From contig CABYJU010000002.1 of assembly GCA_902519325.1 (NCBI GenBank), positions 1 to 64,000 of the forward strand: a stretch of DNA of 64,000 nt, written 5' to 3'. Each line of letters opens with the position of its first letter. Positions within the stretch are counted from its first letter, which is position 1. The notes under the pieces are model-generated. The model did no database searches. It was not told the DNA's origin and was given only the letters and a program-made list of their open reading frames with translations. Source of the stretch: an uncultured Pelagibacteraceae bacterium. GTDB taxonomy: Bacteria; Pseudomonadota; Alphaproteobacteria; Pelagibacterales; Pelagibacteraceae. Below, in pieces: positions 1-8,190 of this stretch. Made by a program: the position numbers and the translations under genes.

Positions 1-1398
1 ATGATAAGCTGTTTCGGCTTTTGATCTAATATATTCGGTTATTTGTTCATCATCAGTTGCACTTTCTCCTGGACCTATTTCTTTTCCAGCGTAAGGTTTC
101 ATTGAATCTTGACTTAAAATCTTTCTAGCTACACGAACACACTTAATTGTTTCTTTTAAATCATATTCATCTTTTAAATAATTAAATTGAATTTTTGGGT
201 AATCGTATGGATTTGAGCTATTTAATTTAATATGTCCTCTACTTTTAGGTTGGTTCAAGCTTGCATGTAATTGATAACCATGTCTGTCAGGATCAACTAA
301 TCCATGATCGATTACGAATGCTGGAAAAAAATGAAATTGAATATTCGGATAGCTTTTGTCTTCTGAAGATTTGCAGAAACCACCTGCTTCTAAAAATGAA
401 GTAGAACATGGACCACTTTTTGAAAGAAACCATTGAATACCAATTTTAAGCATATTTATTTTGTTAACATAAGAATAGAGCGTATCTTTAGTTTTACATT
501 CTTGCTGAATGTAGGTTTCTAAATGGTCTTGTAAATTTTGACCTACTCCCTCTAACGAGTGTACAACATTAATTCCTTTATCTTTTAAATCTTTTTCAGG
601 TCCTACACCTGATAACATCAATAGTTGTGGTGAATTGATTGAACCCCCGCTTAAAATAACTTCTTTGTTAGCGTAAACCTTTGTGACTTTATTTTTAATA
701 TTTACTTCTATTCCAACTGCTTTTTTTCCCTCAAAAATAATCCTTTCAGCAAAAGAATTAGTAAAAACTTTTAAATTTTTTCTTTTTTTTGCTGGCTCTA
801 GATAATATTTAGAAGCGCTAGCCCTTTGACCTTTATGAATTGTAATATCATACATTCCAAATCCCTCTTGATCTTCTCCGTTCATATCTTTATTTTTTTT
901 ATACCCTGCTTCGACTGAAGCATTAATAAAAGCACTAAACAACGGATTTTTGTTTTTGGATTGATTTACTGGTAAAATTCCTTTCCCACCTCTGAATTCA
1001 TTCTCTCCTTCGGACCACGTCTCAATTTTTTTAAAAAATGGTAAAACATTTTCATAAGACCATGATTTCAAGCCAAATGAGGCCCATCTCTCATAGTCGT
1101 TTTTATTTCCTCGAACATAAACCATCCCATTATGTGCAGAACAACCACCTATCATTTTTCCTCTTGGGCAAAATAATCTCCTATTATTTAAATTAGGTTC
1201 TGGTTCCGAATAATATTTATAATTATATTTTGGATCATGCATTGCATACAAAATTGCCAAAGGCATATTAACCTTCCAAATATCACTAGATCCACCTGCC
1301 TCAAACAAGGCAACATTAAATTTCCCATTTTCACTTAATCTATTTGCAAGAACACATCCTGCTGTACCAGCTCCAACAATTATGTAGTCAAAATTCAT
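1..1398 (-). CDS. GMC-family oxidoreductase, choline dehydrogenase-like (C-terminus cut by window edge)
   Basis: Reverse-strand frame is open from ATG at 1398 to base 1: N-term MNFDYIIVGAGTAGCVLANRLSENGKFNVALFEAGGS (FAD-binding) and, at the edge, IRSKAETAYH, the start of the GMC AETxYHPxGTCKMG motif. Missing from the ORF track because no stop lies in the window. Confidence 0.88.
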   Translation of the reverse strand, partial: MNFDYIIVGAGTAGCVLANRLSENGKFNVALFEAGGSSDIWKVNMPLAILYAMHDPKYNYKYYSEPEPNLNNRRLFCPRGKMIGGCSAHNGMVYVRGNKNDYERWASFGLKSWSYENVLPFFKKIETWSEGENEFRGGKGILPVNQSKNKNPLFSAFINASVEAGYKKNKDMNGEDQEGFGMYDITIHKGQRASASKYYLEPAKKRKNLKVFTNSFAERIIFEGKKAVGIEVNIKNKVTKVYANKEVILSGGSINSPQLLMLSGVGPEKDLKDKGINVVHSLEGVGQNLQDHLETYIQQECKTKDTLYSYVNKINMLKIGIQWFLSKSGPCSTSFLEAGGFCKSSEDKSYPNIQFHFFPAFVIDHGLVDPDRHGYQLHASLNQPKSRGHIKLNSSNPYDYPKIQFNYLKDEYDLKETIKCVRVARKILSQDSMKPYAGKEIGPGESATDDEQITEYIRSKAETAYH

Positions 1399-1866
1399 TT
1401 ACTTTTTAAGTTTATCTGCAAGTACTAATTTATCTGATTTAAAACTATTTTTATTTTCGTTAATAAAATTATCCATAATTTTTATTTTATCTTCTTCAAA
1501 TTCTGTAACTTTTCTTTTTTCAAGATCGATATAAAGAGATATACTTTCTGTAGTTGCAGCAAGTTTTCCTGTTTTTTTTTCGATCATCTCACATTTTAAA
1601 TGTAATCTTTTCTTATCATGATCAAAGAAAGTGCAATAAACATCAACTTCTTCATTTTCTTTAACTTCATTGTCGTAAGTTGTTCTTGTTTCAACCACCA
1701 TTGTACTTCTTTTATTTATTTGTGCTTTAGCTCCGCCCATATCAAATTTATTAAGCATTGTTTCCCATGCCTCATCAAAAATTAAAACATAATAAGCCAT
1801 GTTCATATGCTCATTATAATCTGTCCAATCTTTTATTATTTTTCTCGAAGCCAAATGAAATGACAT
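1399..1866 (-). CDS. cdhB: 4HBT-type thioesterase, probable betainyl-CoA thioesterase of carnitine degradation
   Basis: 155 aa hot-dog-like N-term (DWTDYNEHMNMAYYVLIFDEA); adjacent to BKACE and carnitine-dehydrogenase-like genes. Confidence 0.6.
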   Translation of the reverse strand: MSFHLASRKIIKDWTDYNEHMNMAYYVLIFDEAWETMLNKFDMGGAKAQINKRSTMVVETRTTYDNEVKENEEVDVYCTFFDHDKKRLHLKCEMIEKKTGKLAATTESISLYIDLEKRKVTEFEEDKIKIMDNFINENKNSFKSDKLVLADKLKK

Positions 1867-1870
1867 TTTA

Positions 1871-2731
1871 TCAGCTTTTGTTTATTTTATTTGCTACTAA
1901 CAATTTTCTTTGCATCTCTCGTAAAACAGGTCTTTCTATCAATTTACCATCTATTACAACTAAACCTGTGTTTGCTTTTTTAAATTGATCCATAATTCTT
2001 TTAGCTTTACTTATTTCTTCCTCTGTTGGAGTAAAAATTTCATTTAAAATACTTATTTGCTTTGGATGAATAGATCCTTTCCCAGTGAAACCTAAGTTTT
2101 TAACAAACTGTGCTTCTTTTTTCATTCCTTCCATATCTTCTAAATTTAAATAAGGAACATCAATAACATCAACTCCTTTACTTGCACCAGCATGAACTAA
2201 CCTTGATCTTGCATAAACTAAATTCTCTAATTTGTTTTCCACTCTCAATTCTGCTGCCATATCCTCTCCACCAAAATATAAAGCAACTATTCTATCGCTA
2301 GAATGTGCAATATCATAAATACTTTCAAGAGCTTGATTAGTTTCCATTATAACATGAAGATCAGTATCTAAACCACAATCAGTAAGCATATCATCAATAA
2401 ATGTAATTTCATCAGGTGTTTTAACTTTCGGCAACATGATGGCTTTAACATTTAGTTTATTTGAAGCAATAGCTTCTAAGTCTAAAAGACCATTTTTAGT
2501 TCTTTGACAATTTAATCTAACAACTAATTCAACATCATTTTTTACTTCTAGTGACTTTAATGCTTCAATAGTATTTTTCCTTGCCTCGTCTTTATCTTTC
2601 ATGGCAATTCCATCTTCTAATTCTATACAAACCATATCAGCTCCTGAAGCCAAGGCTTTTGGAAACATCTCTGGTTGAAGACCTGGTGTAAATATAAAAC
2701 TACGTCTAACCCTTAGTTTATTTAAGTCCAT
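1871..2731 (-). CDS. HpcH/HpaI aldolase / CitE-like CoA lyase
   Basis: RRSFIFTPGLQPEMFPKALASGADMVCIELEDG and GFTGKGSIHPKQI motifs of the CitE family. Confidence 0.85.
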   Translation of the reverse strand: MDLNKLRVRRSFIFTPGLQPEMFPKALASGADMVCIELEDGIAMKDKDEARKNTIEALKSLEVKNDVELVVRLNCQRTKNGLLDLEAIASNKLNVKAIMLPKVKTPDEITFIDDMLTDCGLDTDLHVIMETNQALESIYDIAHSSDRIVALYFGGEDMAAELRVENKLENLVYARSRLVHAGASKGVDVIDVPYLNLEDMEGMKKEAQFVKNLGFTGKGSIHPKQISILNEIFTPTEEEISKAKRIMDQFKKANTGLVVIDGKLIERPVLREMQRKLLVANKINKS

Positions 2732-2790
2732 TAAATTTTTATTTCTTATAATTGTTAATGATATGATATTATATTTTACTAGAAATAAAA

Positions 2791-3678
2791 ATGAACAATA
2801 AGGTCTTCATCTCATGTGCAGTTACAGGATCTGGTGATACAGCAAGTAAACATCCTGATTTACCTAAAACTCCAGAGCAAATTGCAAAAGCAGCAATAGA
2901 GTCTGCTAAAGCTGGTGCTGCAATTGCCCATATCCATGTCAGAGAGGAAGATGGAACTCCAAGTAGAAGACTCGAGCTTTATAAAGAAGTGGTTGACAGA
3001 GTGAGATCATCTGAAACTGATGTAATTCTTAATCTCACGACAGGCATGGGTGGTGATTTAGATATCGGCCAAGGCAAGAACCCTTTAGACTTTGGTCCAA
3101 TGACAGACATGGCAAATGTAATGGAAAGAATTGCTAATGCAGAACAATTTCTTCCAGAAATATGCACACTTGATTGTGGAACCTTAAATTTTGGAGATAG
3201 TTCAGTTATCACAGTCAACACACCTAACGATTTAAGAAAAGCTGCAAAAAAACTTCAAGAAATAAAAGTTAAACCTGAAATAGAAGCTTTTGATTTAGGA
3301 AACATGTGGTTTGGTGCTCAATTATATAAAGAGGGATTATTAAGTGATCCACCTCTTTTTCAAATGTGTTTAGGAATTCCATGGGGTGCACCGGCAACAC
3401 CATTAGCTATGCAGGCGATGAAAGATATAATGCCTAAAGAAGGTATATGGTCAGGTTTTGCAATATCTAAAAACGAAATGCCATATGTTGCTCAAACTGT
3501 AGTAATGGGAGGTAACCCAAGAGTTGGTTTAGAGGATAATTTATATTTATCCAAAGGAAAATTGGCAACAAATCCTCAATTAGTTGAGAAAGCTATAAGG
3601 ATCGTCACAGATCTTGGTGTAGAGATTATGTCACCTTCAGAAACAAGAGAAAAATTAAAGCTTGTAAAACACAAGTAA
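2791..3678 (+). CDS. cdhC: BKACE (DUF849) beta-keto acid cleavage enzyme, probable 3-dehydrocarnitine cleavage enzyme
   Basis: VFISCAVTGSGDTASKHPDLPKTPEQIA...AHIHVREEDGTPSRRLELY...TTGMGGD; overlaps the start of the cdhA-like gene. Confidence 0.8.
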   Translation: MNNKVFISCAVTGSGDTASKHPDLPKTPEQIAKAAIESAKAGAAIAHIHVREEDGTPSRRLELYKEVVDRVRSSETDVILNLTTGMGGDLDIGQGKNPLDFGPMTDMANVMERIANAEQFLPEICTLDCGTLNFGDSSVITVNTPNDLRKAAKKLQEIKVKPEIEAFDLGNMWFGAQLYKEGLLSDPPLFQMCLGIPWGAPATPLAMQAMKDIMPKEGIWSGFAISKNEMPYVAQTVVMGGNPRVGLEDNLYLSKGKLATNPQLVEKAIRIVTDLGVEIMSPSETREKLKLVKHK

Positions 3679-4619
3679 TGTCAAAAATTAAAACTGTAGG
3701 AATAGTTGGAACTGGTGTCATAGGGACTGGCTGGATAATAAGAAATTTAGCTCACAACAAAATTGTTCATGCATATGATCAAAACAAAAATCTCAAAAAC
3801 TATGTTTTAAAAGAAATAAAAAGAACTTCAAAAAGTATAAAAAAACTTTTTGGAAAAAAAATTTTAATTAAAAATTTAAAATTCTTTAATTCTTTGGAAA
3901 AGGCTCTTTCAAATGTGGATTTTGTTCAAGAAAGTGTATTAGAGAATTATAAAGTTAAAACTGATTTAATCCAAAAAATCTCTAAATATGTAAAATCAAA
4001 TGTAATTATTTCTTCAAGTTCGTCAGGACTTTTGCCCTCTAAAATTTTTTCTAAGTGTAAAAATCCTCAAAGAGGCATAATTGGACATCCATTTAATCCA
4101 GCGTATTTATTGCCAGCAGTTGAAATAGTTCCTGGAAAAAAAACTACAAGAAAGTTTCTTTCAGATGCAAACAAATATTACAAATCAATCTCAATGAGGC
4201 CAATCATGCTCAAAAAAGAATTACCAGGTTATTTATCGGATAGACTTCAAGAGGCATTGTGGAGAGAGGGTCTACATATTATTAATGAAAATTATGCAAC
4301 AACACAGGAATTAGATCGTGCAATAGAAGATGGACCAGGTCTTAGATACTCAATAATGGGCACCTTTTTAACCTTTCATCTTGCTGGAGGTAATGCAGGA
4401 ATGAAACATATGTTAAAGCAATTTGGTCCAGCCTTAAAATTGCCTTGGACAAAATTAAAAGCTCCAAAGTTAACAAATAAATTATCTTATAAACTTATAT
4501 CAGGCACAAAAAAACAAGCTAAAGGTAAATCAATTAATATGCTTTCAAATATTAGGGACCAATATTTAGTTGATGTATTAAAAATTAGAAAAAAATATGA
4601 GAATAAAATTAGAAATTGA
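3678..4619 (+). CDS. cdhA: 3-hydroxyacyl-CoA dehydrogenase-family protein, probable L-carnitine dehydrogenase
   Basis: Rossmann GIVGTGVIGTGWIIRNLAHN, HPFNPAYLLPAVEIVPG; 313 aa; coupled to BKACE. Confidence 0.75.
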   Translation: MSKIKTVGIVGTGVIGTGWIIRNLAHNKIVHAYDQNKNLKNYVLKEIKRTSKSIKKLFGKKILIKNLKFFNSLEKALSNVDFVQESVLENYKVKTDLIQKISKYVKSNVIISSSSSGLLPSKIFSKCKNPQRGIIGHPFNPAYLLPAVEIVPGKKTTRKFLSDANKYYKSISMRPIMLKKELPGYLSDRLQEALWREGLHIINENYATTQELDRAIEDGPGLRYSIMGTFLTFHLAGGNAGMKHMLKQFGPALKLPWTKLKAPKLTNKLSYKLISGTKKQAKGKSINMLSNIRDQYLVDVLKIRKKYENKIRN

Positions 4620-5029
4620 TGAAAGAAAAAATTTTTATAAATAAAACTGGTGGATGTATCTGTGGAAATATAACATTTAAGGTTAAGCTTGATGAAGTCC
4701 CTTTAGTTTTCAATTGTCATTGTATTGATTGCAGAAAAAAAATAGGAGGAATAATGACAATTATACTACTTAGAGATGGAGCAATAGATATAGATAAGTC
4801 TAAATTAAAAATTTATGAACATGAAGGTGGCAGTGGTAATAAAATTAAAAAACATTTTTGTGGGAAATGTGCTGCTCCTATTTTAACTTATGTAGAAAAG
4901 TATAAAAAATACTATTTATATGCAGGTTTACTAGACGATATTAGTTTTTTAAATAAAGCAGAGAACATACACTATAAAGAGTCTCATTTTCCATTTATGG
5001 AAATAAGCGAAAAAAATATTAAAGTTTAA
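4619..5029 (+). CDS. GFA-family (glutathione-dependent formaldehyde-activating-like) zinc protein
   Basis: CxCG (GGCICGNITFKV), CHCIDCRK and CGKCAAP Cys motifs; ATG at 4619 overlaps the cdhA stop (TGATG). Confidence 0.8.
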   Translation: MKEKIFINKTGGCICGNITFKVKLDEVPLVFNCHCIDCRKKIGGIMTIILLRDGAIDIDKSKLKIYEHEGGSGNKIKKHFCGKCAAPILTYVEKYKKYYLYAGLLDDISFLNKAENIHYKESHFPFMEISEKNIKV

Positions 5030-5032
5030 ATA

Positions 5033-5842
5033 CTAATGCATTCTTAAAGTATTGCCGTCTACAGCAATTACTTGTCCTGATATCCTTGGTGCATCATTCG
5101 AAATTAAAAAGCTACAAATTCTTCCAATATCCTCTTCATAGACCCATGTATTCATCGAAGTCATTGAAACAAATTCTTTTTCTATTAATTTTTTTGAAAC
5201 ATTTAAAAATTTCGATTTATCCCTTATTACTCTACCCATTCTATCTCCCTTTATTGTTCCAGGACAAATAGCGTTTACTCTAATTTTAAATTTTCCTAGT
5301 TCCATTGCCAGTGTTTTGGTTATACCAACAACTGCCCACTTACTTGCACAGTAAGGGGATCTTAATGGAAATCCAAATATACCTGCAGTTGATGATAAAT
5401 TTATTATAGCTCCACCTTTATTTTTTTTTAGCATTGGAATTGAATATTTTGAAAAATAAAAATGGCTAATTACGTTTACCTTTAATGTATTTTCCCAATC
5501 CTTGCTTTTTAATTTTTCAAGTGTCCCTGTCGGCCCAGCAATTCCAACGTTATTTATTAGAGCATCAATTTTTTTTGTTTTTTTTATTATTTTACTAAAA
5601 AAATTTTTTACTTGGTTTTCATCGGAGGCATCGCACTGAAATACAAATAATTTTTTATTATTGAGCTTGTGCGTCTTGCATTTATTTAGAAAAGTTGAAT
5701 TGATATCACAAAGATATACTGTTGCACCTTTATCTAAAAATATTTTTGCCGAACTCCATCCAATACCCGAACCTCCTGCGGATATGATTATTTTTTTATT
5801 TTTTAAGGTTATGCTCATTTTTAATTTTAAAAGATAATTCAA
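5033..5842 (-). CDS. SDR-family oxidoreductase
   Basis: GGSGIG nucleotide motif, NNVGIAG, SSTAG...YCASKWA catalytic Tyr/Lys; start may be internal (MSITLKNKK). Confidence 0.85.
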   Translation of the reverse strand: MNYLLKLKMSITLKNKKIIISAGGSGIGWSSAKIFLDKGATVYLCDINSTFLNKCKTHKLNNKKLFVFQCDASDENQVKNFFSKIIKKTKKIDALINNVGIAGPTGTLEKLKSKDWENTLKVNVISHFYFSKYSIPMLKKNKGGAIINLSSTAGIFGFPLRSPYCASKWAVVGITKTLAMELGKFKIRVNAICPGTIKGDRMGRVIRDKSKFLNVSKKLIEKEFVSMTSMNTWVYEEDIGRICSFLISNDAPRISGQVIAVDGNTLRMH

Positions 5843-5920
5843 ACTAACAAATCTTCCAACTATTAATATGTCAACTAATAATTGAATTGAGCATTAAATT
5901 ATTTTATATTGATATTGATT

Positions 5921-7045
5921 ATGCACTCAATTTCAAAAATCTCAAAAAACGGCACTTATCTTCAAGTAATTTGGGATGACGGGAAAGAGAGTAAATTTAA
6001 TTATATGTGGCTGAGAGATAATTGTCCTACAGCACACGATAAAGATTCTAGGCATCGAATGTTTAATATTTTAAATGTATCAGAAAATATAAACCCAAAA
6101 AAATATAATCTTAATAGCGATGGTAAATTAGAAATAGAGTGGAGTGAGGGAAATCATGTAAGCCATTATGATATTAGTTGGCTTAGAGAAAATTGTTACA
6201 CAATTAAAAATAACGAAGAATACAAATCACCTTATCAATTATGGGATAGTAGTTTAGAAAAAAATATTGATAGTATATATATAGATCACAATGAAATTAT
6301 ATCTTCTGAAGAGGGGTTGGTTAAATGGTTAGAGCTTCTTCATTATAAAGGAATAGCAATAGTTTATAATGCTCCAGTAGAAAAAAATTCAGCGTTCCCT
6401 GTTTTAAATAGAATTAGTCACACAAGAGAGACATTTTTTAAAACACCTTTTGAAGTTATAAATATACCAAAACCTAATAACTCAGCTTATACAGCTCATG
6501 CACTTCAAAATCATATGGATTTACCATGGTTTGAAAATCCTCCTGGGTATCAATTTTTACATTGTTTAGTTAATTCAGCAAAAGGTGGTGACTCATCTGC
6601 AGTAGATGCTTTCGCTGTAGCAGAATATTTAAAGAAAAACGATAAAGATACTTTTGATACGCTAACAACAATACCTTTAAAGTTTAGAGACAAAGATTAC
6701 ACACAAGAAGCTCATAGAAGCTTTTATGGCACTGCAATAAGTTTAACAAAAGATGGTGATTATAATGATGTTAGATTTAGCACTGCAACCATGGATGCTT
6801 TAGATTGTCATCCAGATCAAATGGATAAAGTTTATAAATCTCATCATAAATTTGGAAAACTTTTACACGATGACAAATTTCAAATAAAATTTAGGCTAAG
6901 ACCAGGAGATATATATACATTCAATAATAGAAGAGTGCTTCATGGAAGAACTGAATTTGATCCAAATTCTGGACACAGACACCTACAAGGTTATTACATG
7001 GATAGAGATGAAATTGTGGGTAGATTAAATTATCTTAAGAAATAA
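5921..7045 (+). CDS. gamma-butyrobetaine hydroxylase-like TauD/TfdA 2-oxoglutarate dioxygenase
   Basis: N-terminal DUF971-like region (VIWDDGKESKFNYMWLRDNCP) plus TauD domain (HMDLPWFENPPGYQFLHC; NNRRVLHGRTEF), the architecture of GBBH/BBOX1; ATG at 5921 preferred over TTG at 5909. Confidence 0.85.
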   Translation: MHSISKISKNGTYLQVIWDDGKESKFNYMWLRDNCPTAHDKDSRHRMFNILNVSENINPKKYNLNSDGKLEIEWSEGNHVSHYDISWLRENCYTIKNNEEYKSPYQLWDSSLEKNIDSIYIDHNEIISSEEGLVKWLELLHYKGIAIVYNAPVEKNSAFPVLNRISHTRETFFKTPFEVINIPKPNNSAYTAHALQNHMDLPWFENPPGYQFLHCLVNSAKGGDSSAVDAFAVAEYLKKNDKDTFDTLTTIPLKFRDKDYTQEAHRSFYGTAISLTKDGDYNDVRFSTATMDALDCHPDQMDKVYKSHHKFGKLLHDDKFQIKFRLRPGDIYTFNNRRVLHGRTEFDPNSGHRHLQGYYMDRDEIVGRLNYLKK

Positions 7046-7046
7046 A

Positions 7047-7079
7047 AAAAAAGGGCTTTGAAAATCAAAGCCCTTTTTA
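7047..7079. terminator. Bidirectional Rho-independent terminator between convergent genes
   Basis: aaaaaaagggctttgaaaatcaaagccctttttat: GC-containing stem with A-tract and T-tract on opposite sides. Confidence 0.85.
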
Positions 7080-7099
7080 TCTAATTTATTTTAAAGTTA

Positions 7100-8104
7100 T
7101 TATGGAAGCCAACTTTTCCATTTATCTGGATTATTGTCTAACCACTCATTAACAACTTCTTTTACATCTCTTTTCTTAATATCAACTTCAACTAACATTT
7201 TAGCTTGGTCAATATTTTGTAAAGACATTTTTTCAAAGAACTTCTTAGCATCAGCATGTTCTGCACTAGCAAAAGTAGCTGGGTTACCGTAGTTCATCGT
7301 GTAATCTTTAGCCCAACCAGTTGCTGGCCATGCAGCAGTTCCACAATCTTTCCAGTTATTTGCTTCAGTGAAGCTGTCACAAGTTTTGTGTTCTGGAAGT
7401 TGTACACCAACCATATCATACTCACCAAAGAACCAATGTGGTGACCATAGATAAAGTAGGAATGGCTCTTTACGCATGTAAGCAGCTTTTGCTTCTGCGA
7501 TAGCAGCAGCTTCTGTTCCAAGTTCATCAGCCTGGAAGTCTATTCCTAAAAGATCAAGTCTTTTTTGGTCATGACAGTTCCAACCTGCAACTGGACATCC
7601 AATAAGTCTACCTTTCTTACCACTTTCAATTGTTGCAAATTTTGCTTTGTGTTTATTTAAGTCTTTCCAAGTTTTAATACCTAGTTCCTCAGCAGCATAT
7701 CTTGGTATCCAGTAGTCTGACATACCGATTATTCCTGCTGTTCCAAGTAAGTCCACACTTCCATCACCATTGTATGTACCAACGACTTTACCTTCGTATA
7801 TTAAGTCCTCTTTTAACATAACAGTGTCAGCTTCAGCGTAACTTGGCCAACTTTCGCAAGCGAAGTCTAACTCACCTGCAGCGATTGCTTCCCATAAACC
7901 TGTTCCTGAAGGAAATACAGTTTGTTTAATTTTGTATCCCATTTCTCTTTCAAGAATTGCTACGGCAACTTCGCACGTAATTATCCCACCAGTCCAATCT
8001 GCTATAGCTGCGTGAAGTCTTTTGGCTGCATTGGCTTGACCAAAGCTTCCAATTAACAGAGCTACAGAAAGAATTAGTGCTGATATCTTTTTTGATAACT
8101 TCAT
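7100..8104 (-). CDS. proX: Glycine betaine/choline-type ABC transporter substrate-binding protein (OpuAC/ProX)
   Basis: Signal peptide; AIADWTGGIITCEVAVAILEREMGYK...GELDFACESWPSY; linked to proW and proV. Confidence 0.8.
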   Translation of the reverse strand: MKLSKKISALILSVALLIGSFGQANAAKRLHAAIADWTGGIITCEVAVAILEREMGYKIKQTVFPSGTGLWEAIAAGELDFACESWPSYAEADTVMLKEDLIYEGKVVGTYNGDGSVDLLGTAGIIGMSDYWIPRYAAEELGIKTWKDLNKHKAKFATIESGKKGRLIGCPVAGWNCHDQKRLDLLGIDFQADELGTEAAAIAEAKAAYMRKEPFLLYLWSPHWFFGEYDMVGVQLPEHKTCDSFTEANNWKDCGTAAWPATGWAKDYTMNYGNPATFASAEHADAKKFFEKMSLQNIDQAKMLVEVDIKKRDVKEVVNEWLDNNPDKWKSWLP

Positions 8105-8190
8105 TTATTTCCTCTCTTTTTAATTAATTAAAAACACATCTTAGATCAAAATGTATTGGTATGTAAACCACGCAAATAGTACTATTTGTC

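Noticed and set aside
1758-1988. Antisense ORFs in the track (e.g. 1758-1988, 2979-3221, 9656-9946, 30775-30978, 59220-59585)
   Set aside because: They lie fully or mostly opposite well-supported coding genes and show no family-like composition; expected in AT-rich coding DNA.
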